Shown in pieces: positions 39,142 through 48,256 of a stretch of DNA of 64,000 bases. Source of the DNA: Asanoa iriomotensis (lineage in GTDB: Bacteria > Actinomycetota > Actinomycetes > Mycobacteriales > Micromonosporaceae); contig NZ_BONC01000034.1 in assembly GCF_016862515.1 (NCBI RefSeq), positions 1-64,000 on the forward strand. The letters are read 5' to 3'. The position numbers and the translations under genes are program-made. The notes beneath the pieces were generated by a model. The model was not told where the DNA came from, did not search any database, and saw nothing but the letters and a program-made list of their open reading frames with translations. Each line of letters begins with the position of its first letter. Position 1 is the stretch's first letter.

Positions 39142-39822
39142 TCATTTCGCGAAAAGGGCCAGGTAGATCGCGACGTGGTGGCAGATCGCCGCGATCAGCG
39201 TGCACGCGTGGAAGAACTCGTGGTGGCCGAACACGGTCGGCCAGGGGTTGGGGCGGCGCAGGGCATAGAACACGGCGCCGACGGTGTACGCGAGCCCGCC
39301 CGCGAGCAGCAGCAGGACGCAGGCCACCCCGCCGTTGCGGAGGATGTCGGGGATGACGGCCAGGGCGACCCAGCCGAGCGCGAGATAGAGGGGCGCGGAC
39401 AGCCACCGCGACCCGTGCGGTCTTAAAAGCTTCAGTGTCACCCCGCCGATGGCACCGGCCCAGACGATGCCGAGGATGATCGTCGCCGTGCGCGTCGGCA
39501 GCAGGAGCACGGCGAACGGGGTGTACGTGCCGGCGATGAAGATGAAGATCATCGAGTGGTCGAGCCGGCGCATGACCTGGTAGCCGCGCTCGGACCACAC
39601 CCGACGGTGATACAACGCGCTGGTGCCGAAGAGCGCACACACGGTGACGCTGTAGACGACACAGCTGACGAACGGGGACCATCCGGGCCGCGTCGCCGCG
39701 ATCGCGCAGAGCACGACACCGGCCACGACCGCGACGAAGAAGGCGTACGCGTGGAGCCAACCACGCATCCGCGGCTTGCCGAGGTCGACCGGCCGCATCC
39801 GGGATCGGGTGGACGTGGTCAC
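39142..39822 (-). CDS. PAQR-family/hemolysin III-like (TrhA) membrane protein
   Basis: 226 residues, GTG at 39822 six bases after a TAGCCT box (leaderless). Seven membrane helices. Conserved polar residues of the PAQR/CREST superfamily are present: the Ser/His in GTSALYHR, the Asp/His in RRLDHSMIFIFIAGTYTP and the HxxxH in HHEFFHACTL, likely a metal-dependent hydrolase site facing the cytosol. Bacterial members (TrhA) affect membrane energetics homeostasis. It stands alone. Confidence 0.9.
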   Translation of the reverse strand: MTTSTRSRMRPVDLGKPRMRGWLHAYAFFVAVVAGVVLCAIAATRPGWSPFVSCVVYSVTVCALFGTSALYHRRVWSERGYQVMRRLDHSMIFIFIAGTYTPFAVLLLPTRTATIILGIVWAGAIGGVTLKLLRPHGSRWLSAPLYLALGWVALAVIPDILRNGGVACVLLLLAGGLAYTVGAVFYALRRPNPWPTVFGHHEFFHACTLIAAICHHVAIYLALFAK

Positions 39823-39913
39823 CGGATCAGGCTACCGACCTGCACTGGGAGGAGTCTGCAAGTCCGCGCGACCGCGGGTGTGAAGCAGCGCACCAGCCGT
39901 CGACAATGGAGCC

Positions 39914-40516
39914 GTGCGCATCCACCCGGTCGGCGCGACCGCCCTCCTGATCGAGTGCCCGGCCGACGAGGTCGAGGCGTGGCGGGCCGAGCTGTGGCGG
40001 CGCCGTTCGGCGGGCTCACTGAGCGTGGCGGAGATCGTGCCCGGGGCGCGGACCGTGCTGCTGGACGGCGTCGACCCGCTCGCGGCCGACCTGATCATGA
40101 GTTGGGCACCACCGCCGGCTGTCGGCGCCGCGTCGGGCGACCTGGTCGAGATACCTACGGTGTACGACGGCCCTGACCTGTCGTCCGTCGCCGCGCTGTG
40201 GTCGCTGCCCGTACCCGCGGTGATCTCGCGCCTGGCTTCGACGACCTTTCGGGTGGCGTTCTGCGGCTTCGCTCCCGGTTTCGGCTACCTGACCGGCCTG
40301 CCCGCCGCGTTGTCGGTGCCCCGGCTCGCCACACCGCGGACCTCCGTGCCGCCCGGGTCCGTCGGGCTCGCCGGGCCGTACGCCGGGATCTATCCGACCG
40401 CCTCGCCCGGTGGTTGGCAGCTCGTCGGGCGCACGTCGGTGACCTTGTTCGACGTCTCGCGGGATCCGCCCGCGCTGCTAGTGCCCGGCACGGTCGTGCG
40501 GCTGGTGGCGGCGTGA
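39914..40516 (+). CDS. pxpB: 5-oxoprolinase subunit B
   Basis: 200 residues from GTG at 39914, six bases after a GACAAT -10 box (leaderless). KipI/PxpB family: FRVAFCGFAPGFGYLTGLP (about residue 115) and TPRTSVPPGSVGLAG are the signature blocks. With PxpA and PxpC it forms the ATP-dependent prokaryotic 5-oxoprolinase, which opens pyroglutamate to glutamate. The next gene overlaps by GTGA, and all three subunits are encoded here. Confidence 0.93.
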   Translation: MRIHPVGATALLIECPADEVEAWRAELWRRRSAGSLSVAEIVPGARTVLLDGVDPLAADLIMSWAPPPAVGAASGDLVEIPTVYDGPDLSSVAALWSLPVPAVISRLASTTFRVAFCGFAPGFGYLTGLPAALSVPRLATPRTSVPPGSVGLAGPYAGIYPTASPGGWQLVGRTSVTLFDVSRDPPALLVPGTVVRLVAA

Positions 40517-41406
40517 ACCGGGTGCTGGAGATCGTCCGGGCCGGCGCGTTGACCACGGTGCAGGACCTCGGGCGCCCCGGGTACGCGCATCTCGGCGTGC
40601 CGCGGTCCGGCGCGCTCGACGGTCCGGCGTTGCGCCGGGCCAACGCGCTGGTCGGCAACCCCGAGGACGCCGCGGGGCTGGAGACCACGTTGACCGGGTG
40701 CGGGTTCCGGCTGCCGACCGGCGGCCTGGTCGCGGTGTGTGGCGCGGTCGCCCGGGTCAGGGTCGACGGGGTGGAGGCGCCGTCGGACGCAGCGGTCGAG
40801 GTGCCGGCCGGCGGGTTGGTCGACGTAGGGCGGGCGACCGACGGGGTGCGCTCGTACGTAGCCGTCGGCGGTGGCCTCGCGGTGCCGCCGGTGCTCGGCA
40901 GCCGGTCGACCGACACGCTTTCCGGGCTCGGCCCGGCACGCCTCCGCGACGGCGACCGCCTCCCACTCGGCGCCGCTGACGCGGCGTCAGGACTCGCCGC
41001 CGCTGACGCGGCGTTAGGAACGGTCCGTTCCTATACGGAAAGCGTTAGGAACGGACCGTTCCTTTCACTGGCGGTGCGGCTCGGGCCGCGGGACGGTTGG
41101 TTCACCGCCTCGGCGGTCGCGACGCTGCTGAGCACGCCGTACACCGTGAGCCCGCAGAGCAACCGGGTCGGTGCGCGGCTGGCCGGCGCGGCCCTGACCC
41201 GCGCGGACGCCTTCGCCGGCGAGCTGCCCAGCGAGGGTGTCGTGCTGGGCGCGGTGCAGGTGCCGGCCGACGGCCAGCCGCTGGTGTTCCTGGCCGACCA
41301 CCCCACCACCGGCGGATATCCGGTGATCGCCGTGGTCACCGACGTAACCGCCCTGGCACAGGCCCGTCCGGGCAGTACCGTCAGATTTCATGGACCTGAA
41401 CGCTGA
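40513..41406 (+). CDS. pxpC: 5-oxoprolinase subunit C (biotin-dependent carboxyltransferase-like)
   Basis: 297 residues, GTG overlapping the pxpB stop. KipA/PxpC family: TTVQDLGRPGYAHLGVPRSGALD at the start, LTGCGFRLPTGGLVAVCGA, then SNRVGARL and the C-terminal GYPVIAVVTD. About 25 residues around position 160-185 (AADAASGLAAADAALG and on) are encoded by nested palindromic repeats (40971-41063), an apparent in-frame insertion in the linker before the RLGPRDGWF block. The frame is intact, so the subunit is probably functional. It overlaps pxpA by 17 bases. Confidence 0.9.
   Translation: MNRVLEIVRAGALTTVQDLGRPGYAHLGVPRSGALDGPALRRANALVGNPEDAAGLETTLTGCGFRLPTGGLVAVCGAVARVRVDGVEAPSDAAVEVPAGGLVDVGRATDGVRSYVAVGGGLAVPPVLGSRSTDTLSGLGPARLRDGDRLPLGAADAASGLAAADAALGTVRSYTESVRNGPFLSLAVRLGPRDGWFTASAVATLLSTPYTVSPQSNRVGARLAGAALTRADAFAGELPSEGVVLGAVQVPADGQPLVFLADHPTTGGYPVIAVVTDVTALAQARPGSTVRFHGPER
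40971..41063. repeat. nested palindromic repeats inside pxpC
   Basis: Two copies of CGCCGCTGACGCGGCG (40971-40986, 40998-41013) are each a hairpin. Then come two 17-bp palindromes, AGGAACGG-T-CCGTTCCT (41016-41032) and AGGAACGG-A-CCGTTCCT (41047-41063), which are reverse complements of each other. GCGTTAGGAACGG occurs twice as a direct repeat. All this falls within the pxpC frame. Confidence 0.9.
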
Positions 41407-42145
41407 TCTCGCCGAGGGCTTCGGCATCTGGCGGCTGGGCGACGACGACGCGCTGCTCGACGTGATCACGTCGGCCAACGTCGCGTGCGGCTTCCACGGC
41501 GGCGACCCGGCCACGATGCGCCGGGTGTGTGCCACCGCGGCGGCCCGCGGCGTGGCGATCGGCGCCCAGGTCAGCTACCGGGACCTGGTCGGCTTCGGCC
41601 GGCGGCGGATCGACTACGCGTTCGACGAGCTGCGCGACGACGTGATCTACCAGATCGGCGCGTTGGACGGGTTCTGCCGGGTGGCCGGCAAGTCGGTGCG
41701 GTACGTGAAGCCGCACGGCGCCCTCTACAACGTCGCCGCGGTGGACGAGGCCCAGGCGGCGGCGGTGGTCGCGGCCGTGCGCGACTACGACCGGTCGCTG
41801 CCGCTGGTCTGCTCGCCGGGGTCGACGCTGGCAGAGCTGGCGGTCGGGGCCGGGTTGACCGTGGTGGCGGAGGGTTTCGCGGACCGGGCGTACGAGCCGG
41901 ACGGCCGCCTGGTGTCGCGCTCGCAGCCGGGCGCGGTGATCGACGACCCGTCGGCGGTGGCTGAGCGGGCACTGCGGCTGGCCCGCGAGGGCACCGTGAC
42001 GGCGGTCGACGGCTCGGTCATCCCGGTCCGGGTCTCCTCGATCTGCCTGCACAGCGACACGCCGGGCGCGGCGGAACTGGCCCGCCGCATCCGCGACGCC
42101 CTGACCGGCGCCGGCGTCCCGCTGACCCCCTTCGCGGGCGCCTGA
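41390..42145 (+). CDS. pxpA: 5-oxoprolinase subunit A (LamB/YcsF family)
   Basis: 251 residues, ATG at 41390 inside the end of pxpC. Signature blocks: MDLNADLAEGFG at the start, ITSANVACGFHGGDP (residue 25), VKPHGALYN (about 105) and SSICLHSDTP near the C terminus. It binds ATP and 5-oxoproline for ring opening in the PxpABC complex. Third gene of a coupled operon. Confidence 0.95.
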   Translation: MDLNADLAEGFGIWRLGDDDALLDVITSANVACGFHGGDPATMRRVCATAAARGVAIGAQVSYRDLVGFGRRRIDYAFDELRDDVIYQIGALDGFCRVAGKSVRYVKPHGALYNVAAVDEAQAAAVVAAVRDYDRSLPLVCSPGSTLAELAVGAGLTVVAEGFADRAYEPDGRLVSRSQPGAVIDDPSAVAERALRLAREGTVTAVDGSVIPVRVSSICLHSDTPGAAELARRIRDALTGAGVPLTPFAGA

Positions 42146-42155
42146 CCCTCGGTCC

Positions 42156-43976
42156 TCAGCCTTCGTCGAGGCCGCGCAGCACCAGCGCGACGCGGTTCTG
42201 GCCGTCGGTGGTGACCTTGATCGGGACGCCCCAGTCCTGGCGGGTCAGGTGGCAGGCGGCGTGTTCGGCCTCGGCGTCGCAGGTGGCCGCCTGGGCCACC
42301 ACCTGCAGGACCCCGCCCTCGATGCCCTCGGCGATCACCAGGCGGCGGCGCAGGTCGGTGGTGGTGCCCTCGCCCTCCAGCAGCAGCTCCGGCGGTGAGG
42401 CGGAGACGACGAGCCGGGTCGACGGGCCGAACGACTCGTCGAGCTTCTGCCCGGGCGCGGGGGTGAAGATCACGTCGAGCGTGACCTCGCCGGCGGCGAC
42501 CGTCGTGGGCGGGCGCTCGGTGCGGTGCCGGGTGCCGGGTGCGGTCGACGCGCTCGCCGTCGCCAGCGCGGTCAACCGGTGCCCGGCCGACTCGACCACG
42601 AGCACGGTGCCGTCGGCGGTGACGGCGATATCGCTGGGCTCCGCGAGCCCGTCGGCCACGGTCTCGACGGAGTCGCTGACGGGGTCGTACCTGCGCACCG
42701 CGCCGTTGTAGGTGTCGGCGACGAGCACGGACCCGTCGGCCAGCGCGTGGACACCGAGCGGGTGCTGGAAGAGCGCCTGGTCGGCAGGCCCGTCCATGTG
42801 GCCGAAGTCGAAGAGCCCCTGGCCGACCGCGGTGTGCATCGCGTCGTCCTCGACGTAGCGCAGCGCGCTGGTCTCGCTGTCGGCGATCCAGAGCCGCTTG
42901 CCGTCGAGCGAGGCGTCGAGGCCGGAGGGCTGCGCCATCCAGATGTCGGGCAGGGTCCCGTCGCGCAGCGCCTCGACGGTGGTGCCGGCGTAGACGCCGG
43001 TGGTGCGCTTGATCGGGTCGTACCACCAGAGCTGGTGGATGCCGGCCATCGCGATGATCACCTGGCCGTCGTACCAGGCCACGTCCCACGGCGAGGAAAG
43101 GTCGCTGGCCAGGGCGTCGTGCGCGTGGTCGTCGGGCGTCGACCGCCACTGCCGCCCGGTGCCCGCGATGGTGTGCGTCTCGCCGGTGGCCAGGTGCAGC
43201 CCCCGCAGCAGGTGGTTGACGGTGTCGGCGACGACGATGTCGTACCCGACGGCCTCGGCGATCTCGGCGGGCAGCAGACAGAGCCCCTGCGGCTCGGCGA
43301 ACTCGGCCTTGTCCGGCCCGCCGTCGGCGCGCCCTCGGGTGCCGCTGCCGATCCGCCGGATCTCCGTTTCGGCGTCCGGCGCGAGCTCGACGATCGAGTG
43401 CCGCGCGGAGTCGGAGACCAGCAGGTTGCCGTCGGGCAGGACGACGACCTTGCCGGGGAAGCGCAGCGCGGTGTCGGCGGGCGCGGGGGCGACATAGGGC
43501 CCGTCGCCGCGGTGCAGGGTCCCCTTGGCCTCGTGGGTGGCGACCAGCTCGTCGATCAGCCGGCCGAGCCCTTCGGCGTGGCCCTCACCGGCCATGGTGG
43601 CGACGACGTACCCCTCGGGGTCGACGACGGTGAGCGTCGGCCACGCCTTGGCGGCGTACTGGTCCCAGGTGATCAGCTCCGGGTCGTCGAGCACGGGGTG
43701 GTCGACCTCGTAGCGCTCGACGGCGGCCCGCAGCGCCTCGGGATCACGCTCGTGCTCGAACTTCGGCGAGTGCACCCCGACGACGACCAGCACGTCGCCA
43801 TATTTCTCCTCGAGCGGCCGCAGCTCGTCGAGCACGTGGAGGCAGTTGATGCAGCAGAAGGTCCAGAAGTCGAGCAGGACGATCTTGCCGCGCAGATCGC
43901 CGATCGACAGGGCCTTGCCGCCGGTGTTGAGCCAGCCACGCCCCTTGAGCTGAGGCGCCCGCACGCGAGGAGTCAC
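42156..43976 (-). CDS. thioredoxin-fold/NHL-repeat protein
   Basis: 606 residues from GTG at 43976 (a CAGGAT box six bases upstream suggests a leaderless start). The N-terminal thioredoxin-like domain (about 1-150) has the redox motif FWTFCCINCLH near residue 40. An NHL-type beta-propeller (about 165-470) contains repeats such as LLVSDSARHSIVEL and VLVADTYNGAVRRYD. The C-terminal roughly 120 residues are beta-rich with a Cys pair. There is no signal peptide, so it is probably cytosolic. NHL/thioredoxin fusions occur in many phyla with an unclear role. Confidence 0.88.
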   Translation of the reverse strand: MTPRVRAPQLKGRGWLNTGGKALSIGDLRGKIVLLDFWTFCCINCLHVLDELRPLEEKYGDVLVVVGVHSPKFEHERDPEALRAAVERYEVDHPVLDDPELITWDQYAAKAWPTLTVVDPEGYVVATMAGEGHAEGLGRLIDELVATHEAKGTLHRGDGPYVAPAPADTALRFPGKVVVLPDGNLLVSDSARHSIVELAPDAETEIRRIGSGTRGRADGGPDKAEFAEPQGLCLLPAEIAEAVGYDIVVADTVNHLLRGLHLATGETHTIAGTGRQWRSTPDDHAHDALASDLSSPWDVAWYDGQVIIAMAGIHQLWWYDPIKRTTGVYAGTTVEALRDGTLPDIWMAQPSGLDASLDGKRLWIADSETSALRYVEDDAMHTAVGQGLFDFGHMDGPADQALFQHPLGVHALADGSVLVADTYNGAVRRYDPVSDSVETVADGLAEPSDIAVTADGTVLVVESAGHRLTALATASASTAPGTRHRTERPPTTVAAGEVTLDVIFTPAPGQKLDESFGPSTRLVVSASPPELLLEGEGTTTDLRRRLVIAEGIEGGVLQVVAQAATCDAEAEHAACHLTRQDWGVPIKVTTDGQNRVALVLRGLDEG

Positions 43977-43995
43977 CCGCCAATCCTGCCAGCCT

Positions 43996-45837
43996 TCAGA
44001 ACGCCTCTTCCGGGAGGTCCATCAGGTCCAGGGTGGTGGCTTCGATGATGCGGCGGTCGGCGCCCAGGCGGGGCAGGACCTCGCGGGCGAAGAAGCGGGC
44101 CGCGGCCACCTTGCCCGCGTAGAAGGCGTCCGGGCCCTCCGCCAGCTTGCGCAGCGCGACGTCCGCCTGCCGCTGCAGGAGCCAGCCCACGATCAGGTCG
44201 CCCATCGCCAGCAGGAAGCGGCGGCTCGTCAGGCCCACCTTGTAGATCGCGCGCGGGTCGGTCGCGGCCTCACCGAGCCAGCCCGTCATCACCCCGAGCA
44301 TCGCCTGGGTCTCCGCCAGGGCCTTGCCCAGCGCGACCCGCTCCTCCTTGAGCTGGCCGTTGCCGCCCTCGGACTCGATGAACTGCTGGATCTCGCCCGC
44401 CACGGCCAGGAGCGCGCGGCCCTGGTCCTTGACGATCTTGCGGAAGACCAGGTCCAGGCTCTGGATCGCGGTCGTACCCTCGTACAGGGTGTCGATCTTT
44501 GCGTCGCGGACGTACTGCTCCAGCGGGTAGTCCTGCAGGAAGCCCGAACCACCGAAGGTTTGGAGGGACTCCGAGCCGAGCAGCTCGTAAGCCCGCTCCG
44601 AGCCGAGACCCTTCACGATCGGCAGCAGGAAGTCGTTGACCCGCTTGGCCAGCTGCTCGGCCGAGGCGTCGCCGGCGTGCGCGGCCAGCTTGATCTTGTC
44701 CTGCCAGCTCGCCGTGTAGACCACCAGGGCGCGCATGCCCTCCGCATAGGACTTCTGCAGCATCAGCGAACGGCGTACGTCCGGGTGGTGGGCGATCGTC
44801 ACCCGCGGCGCGCCCTTGTCGCCCTGCCGCAGCAGGTCGGCGCCCTGCACCCGGGACTTCGCGTACTCCAGCGCGTTCAGGTAGCCCGTCGACAGGGTGG
44901 CGATCGCCTTCGTGCCGACCATCATCCGCGCGTACTCGATGATCAGGAACATCTGCCTGATGCCCTCGTGCACGTCGCCCATCAGCCAGCCCTTGGCCGG
45001 GACGCCGTGCTCACCGAAGGTCAGCTCGCAGGTGTTGGAGACCTTGATGCCCATCTTGTGCTCGACGTTGGTCGCGAACACGCCGTTGCGCTCGCCCAGC
45101 TCGCCGGTCTCCTCGTCGAAGTGGAACTTCGGCACGACGAACAGCGACAGGCCCTTGGTGCCCGGCCCACCGGCGCCCTCGACACCGACCGGCCGGGCGA
45201 GCACGTAGTGGACGATGTTGTCCGCGAGGTCGTGCTCGCCCGAGGTGATGAACCGCTTCACGCCCTCGATGTGCCACGAGCCGTCGGGCTGCGGGACCGC
45301 CCGCGTGCGACCGGCGCCGACGTCCGAACCCGCGTCGGGCTCGGTGAGCACCATGGTCGACGCCCAGCCCTTCTCGATGAACAGCTCGGCCCACTTCTGC
45401 TGCCGTGCGGTGCCCTCGCGGTGCAGCGTGGTCGCGAACGACGGACCGGACGCGTACATCCAGATCGGCGCGTTGGAGCCGAGGATCAGCTCGGCCAGCG
45501 ACCACCACAGGGCGCGCGGCGCCGACGTGCCGCCGAGCTCCGCCGGCAGGTCAAGGCGCCAGAACTCGGCGTCCATGAAGCGGTGGTACGAGCGGCGGAA
45601 GGCCTCGGGCAGCGGCGCGCTGTGGGTCGCCGGGTCGAACACCGGCGGGTTGCGGTCGCTGTCGGCGTAGCTCGCGGCGAGGTCCTCGCGGGCGAACCGG
45701 TCCAGCTCGACCATGAAGTTGCGGGCGGTGTCGACGTCGACGTCGGCGAACGGGGCCTGACCGAGGACCTGGTCGGCGCCGAACACCTCGAAGAGGTTGA
45801 ACTCGATGTCGCGCAGGTTGCTCTTGTAGTGCGTCAT
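43996..45837 (-). CDS. acyl-CoA dehydrogenase, long form
   Basis: 613 residues, longer than the usual 380, because of an N-terminal extension and an extra C-terminal domain as in mycobacterial FadE5-type enzymes. FAD/substrate motifs are present: [15 protein letters not shown] near residue 160, [11 protein letters not shown], and [13 protein letters not shown] near 440. It oxidises acyl-CoA to enoyl-CoA in fatty acid breakdown. A perfect TGGTTAC/GTAACCA palindrome 29 bases upstream is probably the site of a fatty-acid-responsive repressor. Confidence 0.93.
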   Translation of the reverse strand: MTHYKSNLRDIEFNLFEVFGADQVLGQAPFADVDVDTARNFMVELDRFAREDLAASYADSDRNPPVFDPATHSAPLPEAFRRSYHRFMDAEFWRLDLPAELGGTSAPRALWWSLAELILGSNAPIWMYASGPSFATTLHREGTARQQKWAELFIEKGWASTMVLTEPDAGSDVGAGRTRAVPQPDGSWHIEGVKRFITSGEHDLADNIVHYVLARPVGVEGAGGPGTKGLSLFVVPKFHFDEETGELGERNGVFATNVEHKMGIKVSNTCELTFGEHGVPAKGWLMGDVHEGIRQMFLIIEYARMMVGTKAIATLSTGYLNALEYAKSRVQGADLLRQGDKGAPRVTIAHHPDVRRSLMLQKSYAEGMRALVVYTASWQDKIKLAAHAGDASAEQLAKRVNDFLLPIVKGLGSERAYELLGSESLQTFGGSGFLQDYPLEQYVRDAKIDTLYEGTTAIQSLDLVFRKIVKDQGRALLAVAGEIQQFIESEGGNGQLKEERVALGKALAETQAMLGVMTGWLGEAATDPRAIYKVGLTSRRFLLAMGDLIVGWLLQRQADVALRKLAEGPDAFYAGKVAAARFFAREVLPRLGADRRIIEATTLDLMDLPEEAF

Positions 45838-45865
45838 GTGCCTGGGTTCCCCGATCCGGCGACAG

Positions 45866-45885
45866 TGGTTACTAGGCGGTAACCA
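45866..45885. promoter_or_regulatory. operator-like palindrome upstream of the acyl-CoA dehydrogenase
   Basis: TGGTTAC, TAGGCG, GTAACCA: a perfect 7-bp inverted repeat with six bases between. A related GGTTATTACC follows at 45888. Size and position fit a TetR-family operator (inference). Confidence 0.7.
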
Positions 45886-46106
45886 AGGTTATTACCCGCG
45901 AGTAGAACTCACAAAGAGGCACAGCCGGTGACCGGTGCCACAGTACTTCGCAAGTGGCGTCCCATTTGAAACGCTTTATTCGCTTATGGGGGTCAATATC
46001 GGGTGGAAGTCAAGTCGGCGCGCCGACAATCGCGTCACCGTAGCCGGCCGGAGGTCGTTTGGTGGTTACCCGCGCCCGCAGGGCGCACGGACGCAGGAGG
46101 ACCCCG

Positions 46107-46241
46107 ATGACTCTCGCCCATCTCGCTGCCCTGCTGCTCAACCCGCGTGCCGGCTACGTCGGCCGGCACCGCGCACCCGACGCCGACCGCGTTGTCGCCA
46201 CGGCCCGGGTGCCGCGCCTGGTGACCGTCAAACAGCCCTGA
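46107..46241 (+). CDS. small hypothetical protein
   Basis: 44 residues, ATG at 46107 with GGAGG seven bases upstream. The sequence is MTLAHLAALLLNPRAGYVG, then a basic polar tail. There is no membrane-length helix or known motif. It ends six bases before the stop of the convergent phosphatase gene. The region upstream (45.9-46.1 kb) is locally less GC-rich and could carry its promoter. Supported mainly by the ribosome site. Confidence 0.45.
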   Translation: MTLAHLAALLLNPRAGYVGRHRAPDADRVVATARVPRLVTVKQP

Positions 46242-46247
46242 AGAGCG

Positions 46248-47369
46248 CTATTCGCTGCCAACTTCCCAGCTGGGGACGCTGGCGGTGGTGACGGGGCGCG
46301 CACCGGCGTACTCCATGAGGACGACCGCGATGTCGTCGTCGAGCCGGCCGTGCACCCACTCGACCAGCGCCGTCTCCAGTGAGGCCAGCCCGTCGCCGAC
46401 CGTGCCGTGGCCGAGCAGCCGCCACGCGCGGTCGGCGATCGGGAAGAACTCGCCCTCCCGGCGTGCCTCGCCCAGGCCGTCGGTGAACAGCAACAACCGG
46501 TCCCCCGGCTCGAGCCGCTCGACCCGCGGGCGGACCACCGGCATGAAACCCAGCGGCGGCGCCGGCGCCGGCGGCTCCAGCGGGATCACCTCGCCGCGCC
46601 GGAGCAGCAGCGGCGCCGGGTGCCCACAGTTGACGATCGTCAGCGTGCCGCCGCGCTCCTCGACCATCGCCGCGGTGACGAAGTCCTCGTCGCCCACGCT
46701 GCGCGCGACGGCCCGGTCCAGGTCGGCGACGATCGCGCGCAGGTCCGCCCGCTCGTAGGCCACGTGCCGGTAGGAGCCGAGCACGATGCTCGCGGTGCGC
46801 ACGGCGTCGAGGCCCTTTCCGCGCACGTCGCCGATGATGATCCGCACGCCGTACGGCGTATCCAGGCACTCGTAGAGGTCGCCGCCGATCTCCGCCGTCG
46901 CCGTGGCCGAGATGTACCGGCCCGCGACCTGCAGCGAGCCGATCTGCGGCCCGATCGGGCGCAGCACCGCCTGCTGGGCCACCTGGGCCAGTTTGGAGAG
47001 TTCCGCGATCCGGGCCGCCTGGCGCTCCCGGATCACCGCGACCACGGCGGCGATCGCGGTCGCCAGCGCGACGCCGGCGACGTTGACCCCCGTGGAGATC
47101 GTCACGCCACGGGCGGCGAGGGCGAAGGCGATGCCGACGACCGTGGCGAGCACGCCGATCGTGAGCACCATCCGCCAGGAGGCGAACGCCGCCGCGAGGA
47201 ACGGGGCGGCCGCGACCAGACCGACGTAGTTGGCGCTGGAGCCGTCCGCGATCTCCACTGCGGACACGATCGCGAGCAGCACGAGGGCCGCGCCGAGGCC
47301 GGCGCGGGAACCAGGGCTGAGCGGGCGACGGCCCGGCGGGCGAAAGTGCATGGGTACGCGGAACAGCAT
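46248..47369 (-). CDS. SpoIIE-type PP2C serine phosphatase with membrane-spanning N terminus
   Basis: 373 residues from ATG at 47369; ATG codons at 47414 and 47351 are alternatives and none has a clear ribosome site. Three or four membrane helices (about 20-115) precede a short coiled-coil linker and a SpoIIE/RsbU PP2C domain with intact metal ligands: ATAEIGGDLYECLD, IIGDVRGKGLDA, LLFTDGLGEARR and DDDIAVVLME. It likely dephosphorylates an anti-sigma-factor antagonist in a partner-switching pathway. The N terminus may sense envelope state. Confidence 0.88.
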   Translation of the reverse strand: MLFRVPMHFRPPGRRPLSPGSRAGLGAALVLLAIVSAVEIADGSSANYVGLVAAAPFLAAAFASWRMVLTIGVLATVVGIAFALAARGVTISTGVNVAGVALATAIAAVVAVIRERQAARIAELSKLAQVAQQAVLRPIGPQIGSLQVAGRYISATATAEIGGDLYECLDTPYGVRIIIGDVRGKGLDAVRTASIVLGSYRHVAYERADLRAIVADLDRAVARSVGDEDFVTAAMVEERGGTLTIVNCGHPAPLLLRRGEVIPLEPPAPAPPLGFMPVVRPRVERLEPGDRLLLFTDGLGEARREGEFFPIADRAWRLLGHGTVGDGLASLETALVEWVHGRLDDDIAVVLMEYAGARPVTTASVPSWEVGSE

Positions 47370-47442
47370 GCCTGATGGACGTGCGGTACAGAACGAAGTT
47401 GGCCCCTCGGCCATCCGGTTCTGACCAACCCGGCCGGTTCCG

Positions 47443-48090
47443 TCAGTTGTCGAGGACGTCGTACTTGACGGTCAACTCGCCCTGACTCAGGCTCGCGATC
47501 GCGCGGAACGCGGCACGGGACAGGTCGATGCACCGGCCTTCGACGAACGGGCCCCGGTCGTTGATCCGGACCACCACGGACTTGCCGTTGCTCGGGTTGG
47601 TCACCCGTACGCGCGTGTTGAACGGCAGTGTCTTGTGCGCCGCAGTGAGCGCCTCCGGGTCGAACACCTCGCCGTTGGCGGTCATCTGCCCCTCGTCGTA
47701 GTACGACGCGCCGCAGGTGCCGCTGCTGACCACGGTGCCGCCGGTGGCCGGCTTGCTGGTGGTCCTGGCCGGGGTCGGCTTCTTGGTGCTCGGGGAGCGG
47801 ACGGCGCCGCGGGAGGCGTGCTCGGGCGAGCGGCTCGGCGTTGCCGTGGGTTTGGGCTTCGCGGTTGCCGAGGGGGTTGCCGTCACTGTGGGTGATGGCG
47901 CTTCCGCTGTCGGTGTCGCGTCGGTCGATTGTGGAAAATCGATCCGGCCGACCGTCGACGCGGCCTTCTCCTCGGTCAGCTTGAATGCACCGAAAGCGCC
48001 ACTGACCAGCAGCGCCAGCACGACGACCGCGGTCGCGACCGGTCCGAACAGCGAGGCTGTCGCCGGTCGCCTGGTATGCCTACCCGCCAC
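47443..48090 (-). CDS. RlpA-like secreted double-psi beta-barrel protein
   Basis: 215 residues, GTG with GAGGAG upstream. One N-terminal membrane/signal segment (VATAVVVLALLVSGAFGAF), then about 90 residues of Thr/Pro/Ser linker, then the RlpA/DPBB domain: SGTCGASYYDEGQMTANGE, FNTRVRVTNPSNGKSV and NDRGPFVEGRCIDLS, including the conserved Asp. RlpA proteins bind or cleave peptidoglycan lacking stem peptides; this membrane-tethered form should act in the wall. Confidence 0.88.
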   Translation of the reverse strand: MAGRHTRRPATASLFGPVATAVVVLALLVSGAFGAFKLTEEKAASTVGRIDFPQSTDATPTAEAPSPTVTATPSATAKPKPTATPSRSPEHASRGAVRSPSTKKPTPARTTSKPATGGTVVSSGTCGASYYDEGQMTANGEVFDPEALTAAHKTLPFNTRVRVTNPSNGKSVVVRINDRGPFVEGRCIDLSRAAFRAIASLSQGELTVKYDVLDN

Positions 48091-48256
48091 GATCTCGGGC
48101 TCCTCTCACCGGGGGTGAACCGTTGCGGACGCTACCGAGCGTCGTACGTCGGATGTCAACGTGATCATTGGCTTTCGCCCGAATATGGACGGAAACGTTC
48201 AACCGATCGACTGACCCCGCGCTGGTCCGTGCGTCCCGGTGTGCAGGATGGTTGTC

